Notes: generated from the sequence alone by a model not told the origin. DNA of 64,000 nt from Oxalobacteraceae bacterium (GCA_021298555.1 JAJTGE010000002.1:1-64000), one strand, 5' to 3'; counted from the stretch's first letter, positions 20,239-32,115 are shown. Program-made: numbers and translations.

Positions 20239-21618
20239 GTGAGTTTGTCTCAGTCTCTGTCATCTTCCACGTTATCTCAGAAAACGCTTGGGCATAAAGC
20301 TAGCGACAGTAAAACCAGCGCAGATGAATTGTCTGAATCATCGTCATCGATACCCACAATTAGGGTGCGCAGTCATGTCCTTGATGGCATGCCAGAGGAC
20401 ATAAGGCGCTATTGGTTGTTCGACTTTATTCTTGATTGGAGTACTAGCCATCCTGCAGATATTGCAAAAACTCTACATCACATGGCGGCTATCAGCAAAG
20501 AGCACCAGGAAGAAGTTATTCGGCTTGTTCAAAATGAACCCGACATTGCGATGCACTATACCGCCCACGCAATGCGCGGACTGGCTGATGCTGCGACTAC
20601 GCTGCCACCTAAGGATAAATCACGAGCACGCAGGTATTTGCTGGCCGGTCCTGAAGGTACCGCAAATGAAAATGACATTGATGTATATAACTTTGAATTA
20701 AAAGTAAAAAAATTCGCAGAATTGTATCCGGTATCCTCTGTCGACCTCAGTACGAACGAGCGTAAAGAATTTCATTATCCTGAATGGATAAGAGCAGCGC
20801 TACAAGCATTCCTCGATCCAGCACTAGGGGCCGTTAGGGTCAGATTAAACTTTTCAATACAGCGATTCACCTTAATGCCACTACAAAAATTTAATATTAA
20901 TTCAGGTAAAATTTTTTGTGATTACGCCGTCTATAAGCCCCCCAGAATTGATGATAGTAGTGTCTCTCCTATACGAGTTATTTCTAAGCTCATTGCTAAG
21001 TTTAAAGAAAATAATAGAAAAATGTATGCGGGGCCTATTATTGAGCTAATTATAAAAAATAATCTTACTGCGCTACACGAGCTCAATAAGCTACCTTCAG
21101 AATTACATATTGATTTGATCGATGCTAGTGGGATGCGTGCGAGCTCAGGTAGCATTAAACAAACGTTTCATCGTAACGATTATCTTTATTTGGCAACTGG
21201 TTTTGATTTAGAACCTTTATCAAATTATTTGACAAATGATTCTTGTCAACTCGCAACCTTGATTCTTCATGATTGCACTTTGGATGCATCTGCATTATTT
21301 GAGCTGGCAGTAGGATTAGAAAAAAATACGTCGGTCAATACGCTGGATTTATCAAAAAATTTTCTTCGTCGTCCGGGTATTAGCGGACCTGATACTTATG
21401 ATGGATTAACTAAGTTTTCTTGCATCCTGGCGGCTTCGACTAGCCTTTTACATTTAAATTTAGCTAATTGCAGCTTGCGCGATGAGGGTGCAGCTCTGCT
21501 TCACGAAGCACTAAAAGCCAATCCGTACTTACAAACGATTAATTTGACTAGCAATATGATTTCTCACGATCATCCAATTTGGAGCGATACTCGCGCTATT
21601 GGTAACTCCGCGACGTAG
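20239..21618 (+). CDS. Leucine-rich-repeat protein, candidate type III effector
   Basis: 459 residues from a GTG with GAGG 7 bases upstream. The first about 40 residues are very rich in Ser, Thr, Lys and Gln with no hydrophobic segment (MSLSQSLSSSTLSQKTLG...), as in type III secretion signals. The middle part is unrecognised. The C-terminal 120 residues hold ribonuclease-inhibitor-type LRRs: LATLILHDCTLDASALFELA, VNTLDLSKNFL, LLHLNLANCSLRDEGAALL, LQTINLTSNMI. The gene is more A+T-rich than valS and the methyltransferase beside it and has no chaperone gene next to it. Effector status is inferred from the N terminus, the LRRs and the two chaperone pairs elsewhere in the window. Confidence 0.7.
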   Translation: MSLSQSLSSSTLSQKTLGHKASDSKTSADELSESSSSIPTIRVRSHVLDGMPEDIRRYWLFDFILDWSTSHPADIAKTLHHMAAISKEHQEEVIRLVQNEPDIAMHYTAHAMRGLADAATTLPPKDKSRARRYLLAGPEGTANENDIDVYNFELKVKKFAELYPVSSVDLSTNERKEFHYPEWIRAALQAFLDPALGAVRVRLNFSIQRFTLMPLQKFNINSGKIFCDYAVYKPPRIDDSSVSPIRVISKLIAKFKENNRKMYAGPIIELIIKNNLTALHELNKLPSELHIDLIDASGMRASSGSIKQTFHRNDYLYLATGFDLEPLSNYLTNDSCQLATLILHDCTLDASALFELAVGLEKNTSVNTLDLSKNFLRRPGISGPDTYDGLTKFSCILAASTSLLHLNLANCSLRDEGAALLHEALKANPYLQTINLTSNMISHDHPIWSDTRAIGNSAT

Positions 21619-21664
21619 GTCAACTGAGCCTGAGTCTCATTCATTAGTAAAAGGATTTCATCGC

Positions 21665-22855
21665 ATGCATCACCCTGCTGAACTACCCCAATCCAGCCTG
21701 ATTACCTGGACTGAGGGTGACCAAGACTGCAGCGCACATTGGCAGTCGGATGCTGGTTTGGCACCTCCCAAGCGTGTGGTGGTCGCAGACGATACTTTGA
21801 CGGCAGATTCTGCCTATCGATTAGCCTGCGAGGGCGTGGGTATTTTATGGCGAGGGGACTTTCAAAATGCGCGCCAGTTACTGCAAGCGCTGGTGCGTCG
21901 GGTTGAGCGGCCTTCCAAAAAAAGCCACCGCATCAAAGCTAATGCCCCAGCCGCAGGTACTAAAGATGCATTTAATTTGTATCGGCTCTCGCAATCACAG
22001 CGTGCGCGTACGCTAGGTATGTTGTTGATACCGTTCGAAGCAGGTCATCAGATTCCTTTGCGACGCGCACCAGATGTCTGCTTGGCGTGTAATGAAGCCA
22101 TGGGCCATTCTGATAAGCCTTATGTCATGTCCTTGCGTGAACTGCTGGGTATGATCAGTGCGCATGAATGGCGTAAAAAAGGCATAGAAATTCCTATGCT
22201 GCACGGGGAAGACAGTCCGGGACGCATACACGCACATTACGGCGTGTTTGCTCCGCTTCGTGCCGAATACCTACCTTTGGTGGCCGATGCTGCCATGTCT
22301 GCGCCTGTAAAAAAAGAGGCAGTGGCTTTTGATATAGGCACCGGTACAGGTGTTCTGGCCGCTTTGCTTGCACAACGCGGATATGCTCGAGTCATCGCAA
22401 CCGATCTCAATCCGCGAGCGTTACGTTGTGCTCGCGAGAATATTCAACGGTTGGGTTTGGCTAAACAAGTCGAGGTTATGGAAGCTGATTTATTTCCACC
22501 AGGGCGAGCTACCGTAGTGGTGTGTAATCCGCCCTGGGTGCCGGCACGACCTACCTCTGCGCTTGAGCAAGCCGTGTTTGATCCCGATAGTGCTATGTTG
22601 CGCGGTTTTCTTGGCGGAGTAGTCGAGCATCTGTCGCCGGGAGGTGAAGCTTGGTTGGTGTTGTCAGATTTAGCAGAACGTTTGGGCTTGCGCAGTCGCG
22701 ATGAATTATTGGAATTAATAAAGCTAGGTGGCCTAAAAGTTAAAGCACGCATGGATGCCAGACCCACTCACAAAAAAATTACGGACGTGAGCGACCCTTT
22801 ACATGCAGCTCGTGCTGCTGAAGTAACGTCTTTATGGCGTCTCGTGCCATTATGA
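21665..22855 (+). CDS. Class I SAM-dependent methyltransferase
   Basis: About 396 residues from the ATG at 21665, which has AAAGGA 9 bases upstream; the frame is open upstream into the LRR gene but lacks a ribosome site there. SAM-binding motif I is AFDIGTGTGVLAAL, motif II is VIATDLNPRALRCA, and the NPPW catalytic motif is VVCNPPWVPARP, typical of enzymes that methylate amide or ring nitrogens (HemK/RsmC-like group). The N-terminal roughly 200 residues are a separate domain I cannot name. The substrate is not predictable. Confidence 0.85.
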   Translation: MHHPAELPQSSLITWTEGDQDCSAHWQSDAGLAPPKRVVVADDTLTADSAYRLACEGVGILWRGDFQNARQLLQALVRRVERPSKKSHRIKANAPAAGTKDAFNLYRLSQSQRARTLGMLLIPFEAGHQIPLRRAPDVCLACNEAMGHSDKPYVMSLRELLGMISAHEWRKKGIEIPMLHGEDSPGRIHAHYGVFAPLRAEYLPLVADAAMSAPVKKEAVAFDIGTGTGVLAALLAQRGYARVIATDLNPRALRCARENIQRLGLAKQVEVMEADLFPPGRATVVVCNPPWVPARPTSALEQAVFDPDSAMLRGFLGGVVEHLSPGGEAWLVLSDLAERLGLRSRDELLELIKLGGLKVKARMDARPTHKKITDVSDPLHAARAAEVTSLWRLVPL

Positions 22856-23029
22856 AATGCCATTGAATATAAATTTATTTTCTTACGGATAATTTCAGTC
22901 AGTCTGCATATTTACAGGTGTTGATGTTTACCCAGAGATGTGTTTTTAGGATTGCGGCTTTATCAATGCAAGCGCGGCCACCTTTGGAGCCCGTAAGAGC
23001 TATAATCCAATTTCTGTAGTTAATACAGC

Positions 23030-25084
<2,055 letters not shown>

Positions 25085-25094
25085 TGTATCCATC

Positions 25095-25298
25095 ATGATT
25101 AATATCGAGCTCAATGGTGCACCTCGCACCATCGAAAAAAATCACTGTGTGCAGGATTTGATCAATGAATTGTCATTGACGAATCAGGCATTAGCGATAG
25201 CCGTTAATCGTGAAGTCGTGTCTCGCGCACAATGGGCGACCCATCGCTTTTCTGAAGGTGACAAAGTTGATGTGGTGCGCGCCATTGGCGGTGGCTGA
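25095..25298 (+). CDS. thiS: Sulfur carrier protein ThiS
   Basis: 67 residues with the ubiquitin-like fold pattern (INIELNGAPRTIE, ALAIAVNREVVSR, GDKVDVVRAIGGG). The C terminus ends in Gly-Gly(-Gly), the site adenylated and thiocarboxylated to carry sulfur to ThiG. The frame opens upstream to 25059, but the ATG at 25095 matches the family start. Confidence 0.93.
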   Translation: MINIELNGAPRTIEKNHCVQDLINELSLTNQALAIAVNREVVSRAQWATHRFSEGDKVDVVRAIGGG

Positions 25299-25352
25299 TG
25301 CAGCTAATTGAAGTAACGCACAAGCGAATGACTCTAAGGACTAGCCAACTCC

Positions 25353-26144
25353 ATGAATGAATCACATCAAACCGGTCTGACCATCGCAGGCAAAACCTAT
25401 GATTCGCGTTTATTGGTAGGTAGCGGCAAATATAAAGACCTTGAACAAACTCGGCTCGCTACCGAAGCCAGTGGCGCCAATATTATTACCGTGGCTATAC
25501 GACGGGTAAATATTGGTCAGGATCCGAATGCACCGAGCTTACTGGATGCCGTGCCACCTTCGCGCTACACCATACTTCCTAACACGGCGGGCTGCTATAA
25601 CGCTAAAGATGCTGTCTATACATTGCAGTTGGCGCGTGAATTATTAAACGGCCACACCTTGGTAAAACTTGAAGTCCTGGGTGATGAAAAAACTTTATTT
25701 CCGAATATGCCTGAAACATTAAAGGCCGCTGAGATCTTAGTAAAAGATGGTTTCGATGTGATGGTCTACTGCAGTGATGATCCTATACAGGCAAAAATGC
25801 TGGAAGAAATAGGCTGCTGTGCCGTGATGCCGTTAGCGTCGTTGATAGGATCGGGCATGGGAATATTAAATCCATGGAATCTTTCGTTGATCATCGAGCA
25901 AGCCAAGGTGCCGGTGTTAGTCGACGCGGGCGTAGGCACTGCATCGGATGCAGCCATTGCTATGGAGTTGGGTTGTGATGGTGTCCTTATGAATACTGCC
26001 ATCGCTGGTGCGCAAGATCCTATACGTATGGCGCGTGCAATGAAGCTCGCAGTAGAAGCCGGTCGCGAGGCTTTTCTTGCGGGACGCATTCCGCGTAAAT
26101 TTGCCGCATCACCTTCCTCACCTATGGCCGGCCGCATTGCATGA
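25353..26144 (+). CDS. thiG: Thiazole synthase
   Basis: 263 residues. Builds the thiazole ring from dehydroglycine, DXP and ThiS thiocarboxylate. Motifs: [10 protein letters not shown] at the N terminus, [10 protein letters not shown] (Schiff-base lysine region), [13 protein letters not shown] and [15 protein letters not shown] phosphate-binding loops. DXP comes from dxs, present at 44.7 kb. It overlaps thiD by 4 bases. Confidence 0.96.
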   Translation: MNESHQTGLTIAGKTYDSRLLVGSGKYKDLEQTRLATEASGANIITVAIRRVNIGQDPNAPSLLDAVPPSRYTILPNTAGCYNAKDAVYTLQLARELLNGHTLVKLEVLGDEKTLFPNMPETLKAAEILVKDGFDVMVYCSDDPIQAKMLEEIGCCAVMPLASLIGSGMGILNPWNLSLIIEQAKVPVLVDAGVGTASDAAIAMELGCDGVLMNTAIAGAQDPIRMARAMKLAVEAGREAFLAGRIPRKFAASPSSPMAGRIA

Positions 26145-26926
26145 AAAAAGTCTGTGTACTCGTATTCGCCGGACTTGATCCTAGCGGTGGTGCGGGTATA
26201 CAAGCCGATATACAAGCCATTAGCGATGCAGGTGCACACCCTTTAACCATCATCACTGCATTGACCGTGCAAGATAATCAGCACGTGCATGCTGTGCATC
26301 CAGTTACGGCATCGATTTTATTTGAGCAGGCCCATGCATTAATAGCGCAGGGTACGGCCATAGATGCAATCAAGATTGGTATTGTGGGAAGCCTTGCAAA
26401 TGCACAGGCGATTGCTAAAGTAATCATTACACTTAAAGCGTTTAATCCTGGATTACCAGTGGTGCTAGACCCTGTGTTAGCCAGTGGACATGGCGATGTG
26501 CTCACGCAAGGTGATGCCGTGCAAGCGATTGCGCCTTTACGTAGCCTTGCTACACTCATTCTTCCGAATTTACCTGAGGCGCGCGCCTTGTGTGATGGTG
26601 TTGATCAGCTTGCGTTACAGGCGCAACGCCTACTGCAGGATACGCCGCATGTAATGATTAAAGGCGGTCATGGTGAGGGTGACGACATCATCAATACCTG
26701 GTTCCATGGAAACCAACAACGTGAGTGGCATTGGCCACGTTTGTTGGGTGAGTATCACGGTTCAGGTTGTACCCTGGCCTCTGCGATTGCGGCGCGATTC
26801 GCGCAAGGTGTTGCGATAGAGGCCGCTTTGGATGCCGCGCAAAATTACACTCATAACAGCCTCGCTCATGCATATGCCATCGCGCCGGGCCAACACATAC
26901 CGCATCGTTTGAAGGAGATGTCATGA
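26141..26926 (+). CDS. thiD: Hydroxymethylpyrimidine/phosphomethylpyrimidine kinase
   Basis: 261 residues. Ribokinase-fold enzyme that makes HMP diphosphate. Signatures: [15 protein letters not shown] at the N terminus, [19 protein letters not shown] and the catalytic [12 protein letters not shown] anion hole. It overlaps both thiG and thiE by 4 bases, so expression is tightly coupled. Confidence 0.95.
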   Translation: MKKVCVLVFAGLDPSGGAGIQADIQAISDAGAHPLTIITALTVQDNQHVHAVHPVTASILFEQAHALIAQGTAIDAIKIGIVGSLANAQAIAKVIITLKAFNPGLPVVLDPVLASGHGDVLTQGDAVQAIAPLRSLATLILPNLPEARALCDGVDQLALQAQRLLQDTPHVMIKGGHGEGDDIINTWFHGNQQREWHWPRLLGEYHGSGCTLASAIAARFAQGVAIEAALDAAQNYTHNSLAHAYAIAPGQHIPHRLKEMS

Positions 26927-27531
26927 AAGGTCTGTACTTAGTTACCCCCGACAGTGACGACACCGAACGATTAGTCGCCATCACTGAACAAGCGATACGC
27001 GGCGGTGCGAGCTTGCTGCAATATCGACACAAGACTGCTGATGCAGCCTTGAGGCATGAGCAGGCAAGTGCACTGTTGAAATTATGCCGTCGACGTAACG
27101 TGCCATTGATTATTAATGATCATCTCGATTTATGTGTGGCTATTGATGCTGATGGTATCCATGTAGGTGGTACCGATGCTTCGGTTGCGAGCATGCGCGG
27201 CCACCTGGGGTCATCAAAAATTGTAGGCGCTTCATGTTATGGCGATTTGCAATTAGCACGCGAGGCGCAAGCCTCGGGAGCAAGCTATCTTGCGTTTGGT
27301 GGGTTTTATCCGTCGCGCGTAAAAAAATATGACGTGACGACCTCGCCTGACATTATTACGAAAGCACTCGCAGAATTTAAAATTCCGCTGTGCGTGATTG
27401 GCGGTATGACACCAGAAAACAGTCAGGTATTAATTGATCGTGGTGCCCATATGGTGGCCGCGATTAGTAGTGTGTATTCGGCAGTAGATCCTCATGCAGC
27501 CGCTATAAAATTCGCAGACATGTTTCGATAA
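26923..27531 (+). CDS. thiE: Thiamine phosphate synthase
   Basis: 202 residues. Joins HMP-PP and thiazole phosphate to thiamine monophosphate. TIM-barrel motifs: GLYLVTPDSDD, LLQYRHKTADAALR, LIINDHLDLCVAIDADGIHVGG, and the C-terminal GGMTPEN and AAISSVYS phosphate loops. Last gene of thiC-S-G-D-E. Confidence 0.95.
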   Translation: MKGLYLVTPDSDDTERLVAITEQAIRGGASLLQYRHKTADAALRHEQASALLKLCRRRNVPLIINDHLDLCVAIDADGIHVGGTDASVASMRGHLGSSKIVGASCYGDLQLAREAQASGASYLAFGGFYPSRVKKYDVTTSPDIITKALAEFKIPLCVIGGMTPENSQVLIDRGAHMVAAISSVYSAVDPHAAAIKFADMFR

Positions 27532-27699
27532 TCGGTCATTCGATTCGATTATCAAATTACGCAGCAATAAACTATCCTCCTACGATGAGTGCGATTTTTT
27601 AATCGCCCATATGTCTATTTTTTTCGCATTGTTTTAGCGAAAGAAGGAACTCATTTCATTATCTTGCTACTCACGAGCAGCTACGCTTGTGATCACTGC

Positions 27700-27753
27700 A
27701 TGACTAATCAGTGTTTCATGCGATTCAATTTATTTGATATGCAGGAGTTCTGA
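27700..27753 (+). other. Possible 17-codon ORF abutting the chaperone start
   Basis: ATG at 27700 opens a 17-residue frame whose TGA (27751-27753) touches the TTG start of the next gene. The ribosome site of the chaperone (AGGAG at 27743-27747) lies inside it. I see no Shine-Dalgarno sequence for the small ORF itself, so it may be chance. The rest of the gap 27532-27753 holds only weak hairpins. Confidence 0.2.
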
Positions 27754-28230
27754 TTGGCTTTTCAATTATCTGATTTGCAGCATCTTATTCATCAGCTAGG
27801 ACCGAGTATTCCAGAAATATCAGCGATATTTCAAGAGGGATCTGATAGCTGGCAAATTAGCTTTGATGAGGGTCCATCTATTCAACTTAGCTGGCAAGAA
27901 AAACCTGTAAGCGTACTCTTATGTTGCGCAGTCGGTAAACCAGATAGTGGCAACCGCGAAAAAGTATTCACTCGGCTACTCAACATGAACTTATTACTTC
28001 AGGGCGCTGCGAATATAAATCTTAAGCTAGCCCTCAGTTCGCCTGAGGATGATGTGATTTTGATTGGTGAGCTGGAGTGTTATGCAATGTCAGTCGAAGC
28101 GCTACAGACAGGAATTATTGAGTACTTGCGTTTTGCGGCCTATTTTTCTGAGTTGATTATTAATCCAGAGATTGAAAATGAAAAAGTAGATTTTCCGGCA
28201 CGAATGAGTACTGAATTAATGAAAGTTTAA
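27754..28230 (+). CDS. CesT-like type III secretion chaperone (pair 1)
   Basis: 158 residues. Size, acidity and pattern fit class I effector chaperones: an N-terminal helix (LSDLQHLIHQLG), a strand with ISFDEGPSIQLSWQ, a helix carrying RLLNMNLLLQGAANINLKLAL, a strand DVILIGEL and a C-terminal helix. These proteins form dimers that bind the N-terminal region of one effector and keep it ready for secretion. The start is TTG with AGGAG 6 bases upstream; no ATG is available at the family-like N terminus. It lies 22 bases before the effector gene, the standard order. Assignment is by pattern only. Confidence 0.72.
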   Translation: MAFQLSDLQHLIHQLGPSIPEISAIFQEGSDSWQISFDEGPSIQLSWQEKPVSVLLCCAVGKPDSGNREKVFTRLLNMNLLLQGAANINLKLALSSPEDDVILIGELECYAMSVEALQTGIIEYLRFAAYFSELIINPEIENEKVDFPARMSTELMKV

Positions 28231-28252
28231 TTTTAAAAGTAAAGGAATGAGT

Positions 28253-29728
28253 ATGAGTATCCCAGCAACACCACCCAGATTACTAGAGCCTACAGCCCAG
28301 TATTTTTATCACGATGGTGCAGCCATCGCCAAGCTTAGTCCTCATCATGGCTTGAAAAATGCGGCGATTATTTACGAGTCGATTAAAAATCTACCTGATA
28401 AAACAATAGTTCGTGGCGACTTCGATAAAAAGTCTAAGCCATTTATTTTTTTCCCAGGACGGAAAACGAAAAGAATAGGACGTAAAGAGTGTTTGGATAG
28501 TATCAAGGCAAAAAATATCGAAGCAGGAAAAAAAGAAATGGGAGAATTTTTGCAATCCATTGCCAATGAGGGTATCAACAAGAAAGATTCTAATTTTAGG
28601 ATTTATGCTGCTTCCATAAAGCTCAGCCTTGCATCAAAATCCAAGATGGTTGACCATGAAGATTTTAATGTGGGCGATATAAAAAATTCGTTACATGTTC
28701 TAGCGAATGCATACTATCTAGATGAAGTAAGAAAAAAAACATCGCCCCATCGTCTTTTAGGCAGGCAAGCCACCAAAATACAAAATAAACGTTTGAGAGA
28801 ATTTGTGGGTATCTCCAAGCAAACTATGAGTAATATATGTGATGCATTAAGAAAAAATCACTTGAAAAAATATGATGTAGCACCAGAAATGGGCTTGTAC
28901 TGCATAAAAAGATTGATCAATCAATTCTTAAATCAAAATTCTGTATCGTCTACATCTTTCGCGAGCTTCGTGCGTAATAATGCTAACGATCCCAATATAC
29001 TTTTTTTTGCTCAACGTTGGCATGCGATATCCCATCCACAATTTACAGATGAGCGTATACAATTTTCGACTGAGCCATGGGCAAAAGAAATAGATAAGAT
29101 CTGCGAAATTATCTTGAAATCAGAACGTCGTAGTATGCGTTTACAAAAAATGGATGTTGCTGAGGACGCAGAAGTAGAAACTAAAAATAGCTTGCAAAAT
29201 GATATGTCGAAATTAGTTACTACCTTGCCAAAGTTAGATAACTTACCTTATTCAGGTTTAACCCAGCCAACTACGGGTAACAGTATTTCATATGTAAGGT
29301 CAGACCTGCCTAGTTCATCGTTACTCGGTACTAGTGTTGTGCATCGCGGCGAAAACAATACAAAAGCGGTCGAACAAACCAGTATAGACAAATCATCGTC
29401 TGTTTTACCCAAGCCGGACACCGTTCCTTATTCCCGTTTGATGCCTGAAGAATCTGATGAGTTTATATCGTTCTCCCATCAGTTACCGCAATCAACGCTA
29501 TCGCAAGAAATTTTTTCTAGCCTAGTTGAAAGTGAAACGTCGCAGGAGGTTGAAAACAAAGTAATGAGTACAACGGAAACGCTTCTTAAACAGACAACCT
29601 CCCATCCTGATTACGGTAGCGCGTCCTCTAGCTTAGTAGAGACATCTTTGGAACAAAGCGAGCAAGTGTCATCTGTACGGATAGTCAAGGAAGCTAACAA
29701 TACTGAAGTCGAAACAATGAACACGTAA
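28253..29728 (+). CDS. Candidate type III effector with C-terminal repeats (pair 1)
   Basis: 491 residues. An ATG at 28247 is only 1 base from AAAGGA; the ATG at 28253 has the proper 6-base spacing and is preferred. No signal peptide or membrane segment. The N-terminal about 300 residues are Lys-rich and helical, and I do not recognise them. The C-terminal 190 residues are Ser/Thr-rich with a visible duplication: TLPKLDNLPYSGL...DLPSSSLLG and VLPKPDTVPYSRL...QLPQSTLSQ about 70 residues apart, then several SSLVE/SLVET copies. Codons are A+T-rich compared with uvrD next door. Its place right behind a CesT-like chaperone is the main reason to call it an effector; activity unknown. Confidence 0.65.
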   Translation: MSIPATPPRLLEPTAQYFYHDGAAIAKLSPHHGLKNAAIIYESIKNLPDKTIVRGDFDKKSKPFIFFPGRKTKRIGRKECLDSIKAKNIEAGKKEMGEFLQSIANEGINKKDSNFRIYAASIKLSLASKSKMVDHEDFNVGDIKNSLHVLANAYYLDEVRKKTSPHRLLGRQATKIQNKRLREFVGISKQTMSNICDALRKNHLKKYDVAPEMGLYCIKRLINQFLNQNSVSSTSFASFVRNNANDPNILFFAQRWHAISHPQFTDERIQFSTEPWAKEIDKICEIILKSERRSMRLQKMDVAEDAEVETKNSLQNDMSKLVTTLPKLDNLPYSGLTQPTTGNSISYVRSDLPSSSLLGTSVVHRGENNTKAVEQTSIDKSSSVLPKPDTVPYSRLMPEESDEFISFSHQLPQSTLSQEIFSSLVESETSQEVENKVMSTTETLLKQTTSHPDYGSASSSLVETSLEQSEQVSSVRIVKEANNTEVETMNT

Positions 29729-29808
29729 GAACATGTAATTCTCCACTATCGCGAGTTATCGGGCTGAGAACGACTTATTAATCGGGTGCATCAGCATATA
29801 ATCATGGA

Positions 29809-32085
29809 ATGCACAACCTCCTGCTCCACCTCAACCCCGAACAACTCGCTGCAGTTACACTCCCCGCCCAACCGGCGCTAATACTCGCCGGTGCGGGTTC
29901 GGGTAAAACCCGAGTGCTGACCACTCGCATCGCCTGGCTGATACAAACTTCCCAGGTCTCGCCAGCCGGGGTACTGGCGGTTACATTTACCAACAAAGCC
30001 TCCAAAGAAATGCAAGCGCGCCTTGCAACGATGTTACCTATCAATACACGAGGTATGTGGATAGGGACTTTTCATGGCTTGTGTAACCGTTTGCTTAGAG
30101 CACATTACCGCGATGCTGCTTTGCCTCAGACATTTCAGATTTTAGACTCGCAGGATCAGATGTCAGCTATTAAGCGCCTATTGAAACGCTTGAATATCGA
30201 CGACGAAAAATTCCCGCCTAAGCATGTCATGTACTTCATCAATAGCGCTAAAGATCAGGGCCTAAGAGCTGCTGATGTTGAGGCAAGTGATGACTACCAG
30301 CGTAAATTTGCAGAGCTATATGCGGCCTATGATGATCAGTGCCAGCGCGAAGGTGTGGTCGATTTTGCAGAGCTTTTGTTACGTAGTTATGAATTACTAA
30401 CGCGTAATCAGCCTTTGCGTGAGCATTACCAAGCACGCTTTAAACACATCCTGGTCGATGAGTTTCAGGATACCAATGATTTGCAATACAAATGGCTTAA
30501 ATTACTGGCGGGTACGCAAGGAGCTGTATTCGCTGTGGGTGATGACGACCAAAGCATCTACGCTTTTCGTGGTGCGAATGTAGGCAATATGTCGGCATTC
30601 GAGCGAGAATTTAATGTAGAGAATTTGATCAAGCTAGAGCAGAACTACCGCTCGCATGGTCATATCCTTGATACAGCAAATCAGCTGATTGCCAACAATA
30701 GTCGCCGCTTAGGTAAAAATCTTCGTACCGATGCAGGTCATGGTGAACAGGTACGTATTTTCGAAGCATCCAGCGATCTGCAAGAAGCACAGTGGCTTAT
30801 TGAAGAAGCTAAACAATTAATCGCAGAAGGTTGGTTACGTAGCGAAATCGCCATCTTGTACCGATCCAATGCGCAATCGCGTGTAATAGAACATGCATTG
30901 TTTTCAGCGAGCCTTCCGTACAGAGTGTATGGTGGCCAGCGTTTTTTTGAACGCGCTGAAATCAAGCATGCGATTGCCTATCTACAGCTAATTGACAATC
31001 TTCATAACGATTCTGCTTTCCTGCGTGTAGTGAATTTTCCCACGCGTGGAGTTGGTGCTCGCAGCATAGAGCAATTACAAGATGCCGCGCGTCAGTACGG
31101 TATTTCTCTGTATGCCGCGGTCCCTTATGTTGTAGGCAAGGCGGGTGCTGTAGTAGGTAACTTTATTAAATTAATTGAAGGTTTGCGATTTGAAACAGAG
31201 CGCTTGTCTTTGCAAGAAATGGTACAAGTCGTCATAGAGAAAAGTGGGCTAATCGCTCACTACCAAGGTGAACGAGAGGGTGCTGATCGCATAGAAAACC
31301 TTGAGCAGCTGGTGAGTGCAGCAGCATTATTTGTCTCAGAAGAAGGATTTTTACGAGATGCACCGGCTTTGGTTGGTCCTCAAGTTGATAATGCCGCTCC
31401 AGCCTTGCTAACGGGTGATGGCATAGAAATCATAGATGCCGATGCACCATTAACCGCCATCATGTCGCCCTTATCCGCTTTTCTATCTCATGCCTCACTT
31501 GAGGCGGGTGACAATCAAGCCCAAGCCGGTCAGGATGCGATTCAATTAATGACTGTGCATTCTGCTAAGGGCTTGGAATTTGATGCCGTATTTATTACTG
31601 GGCTGGAGGAAGGACTCTTCCCGCATGAAAATAGCGAAGAGGCCCAAGATGGTGTGGAAGAAGAAAGACGTCTGATGTACGTAGCGATTACTCGGGCGCG
31701 CAAACGACTGTACATGAGCTTTGCGCAGACTCGCATGTTGCACGGCCAAACTCGCTACAACGTTCGTTCACGGTTTTTTGATGAATTGCCCGATGAAGCA
31801 TTGAAGTGGTTATCGCCCAGAGTAGAGGCGAAGTGGTTACCTAACCATCAAAAAGCTGCTTGGGTGGAGACGCCTGAATTTGGTAATAACAACATTGCGC
31901 AGTCATTTACTTCGCGCAAAGACAACATTTGGCAAGCAGGTCAGGGCGTCATGCATCCAAAGTTTGGTGAGGGCGTCATAGTCAATATTGAGGGCAGTGG
32001 TACACAGGCACGCGCAAATATTAATTTTGGCCGTAACGGCATGAAATTACTTGACCTGAGTATTGCTAAATTGGAGCGAATTTAA
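29809..32085 (+). CDS. uvrD: ATP-dependent DNA helicase, UvrD/PcrA type
   Basis: 758 residues, superfamily 1A. Motifs in order: Q-motif LNPEQLAAV, Walker A ILAGAGSGKTRVL, motif Ia TFTNKAS, motif II VDEFQDTN, motif III GDDDQSIYAFRGA, motif IV LEQNYRS, motif V TVHSAKGLEFD, motif VI VAITRARKRLYM, and a Tudor-like C-terminal tail. Acts in nucleotide excision and mismatch repair. Complete. Its neighbours on both sides are effector-like genes. Confidence 0.95.
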   Translation: MHNLLLHLNPEQLAAVTLPAQPALILAGAGSGKTRVLTTRIAWLIQTSQVSPAGVLAVTFTNKASKEMQARLATMLPINTRGMWIGTFHGLCNRLLRAHYRDAALPQTFQILDSQDQMSAIKRLLKRLNIDDEKFPPKHVMYFINSAKDQGLRAADVEASDDYQRKFAELYAAYDDQCQREGVVDFAELLLRSYELLTRNQPLREHYQARFKHILVDEFQDTNDLQYKWLKLLAGTQGAVFAVGDDDQSIYAFRGANVGNMSAFEREFNVENLIKLEQNYRSHGHILDTANQLIANNSRRLGKNLRTDAGHGEQVRIFEASSDLQEAQWLIEEAKQLIAEGWLRSEIAILYRSNAQSRVIEHALFSASLPYRVYGGQRFFERAEIKHAIAYLQLIDNLHNDSAFLRVVNFPTRGVGARSIEQLQDAARQYGISLYAAVPYVVGKAGAVVGNFIKLIEGLRFETERLSLQEMVQVVIEKSGLIAHYQGEREGADRIENLEQLVSAAALFVSEEGFLRDAPALVGPQVDNAAPALLTGDGIEIIDADAPLTAIMSPLSAFLSHASLEAGDNQAQAGQDAIQLMTVHSAKGLEFDAVFITGLEEGLFPHENSEEAQDGVEEERRLMYVAITRARKRLYMSFAQTRMLHGQTRYNVRSRFFDELPDEALKWLSPRVEAKWLPNHQKAAWVETPEFGNNNIAQSFTSRKDNIWQAGQGVMHPKFGEGVIVNIEGSGTQARANINFGRNGMKLLDLSIAKLERI

Positions 32086-32115
32086 AGCAGAGATCTGACT
32101 ATTTTCAACAGAATT

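Noticed and set aside
27700-27715. Shared ATGACTAAT string before chaperone 1 and at 58678-58690 near pair 2
   Set aside because: Nine bases only and in opposite orientation relative to the genes; likely chance.
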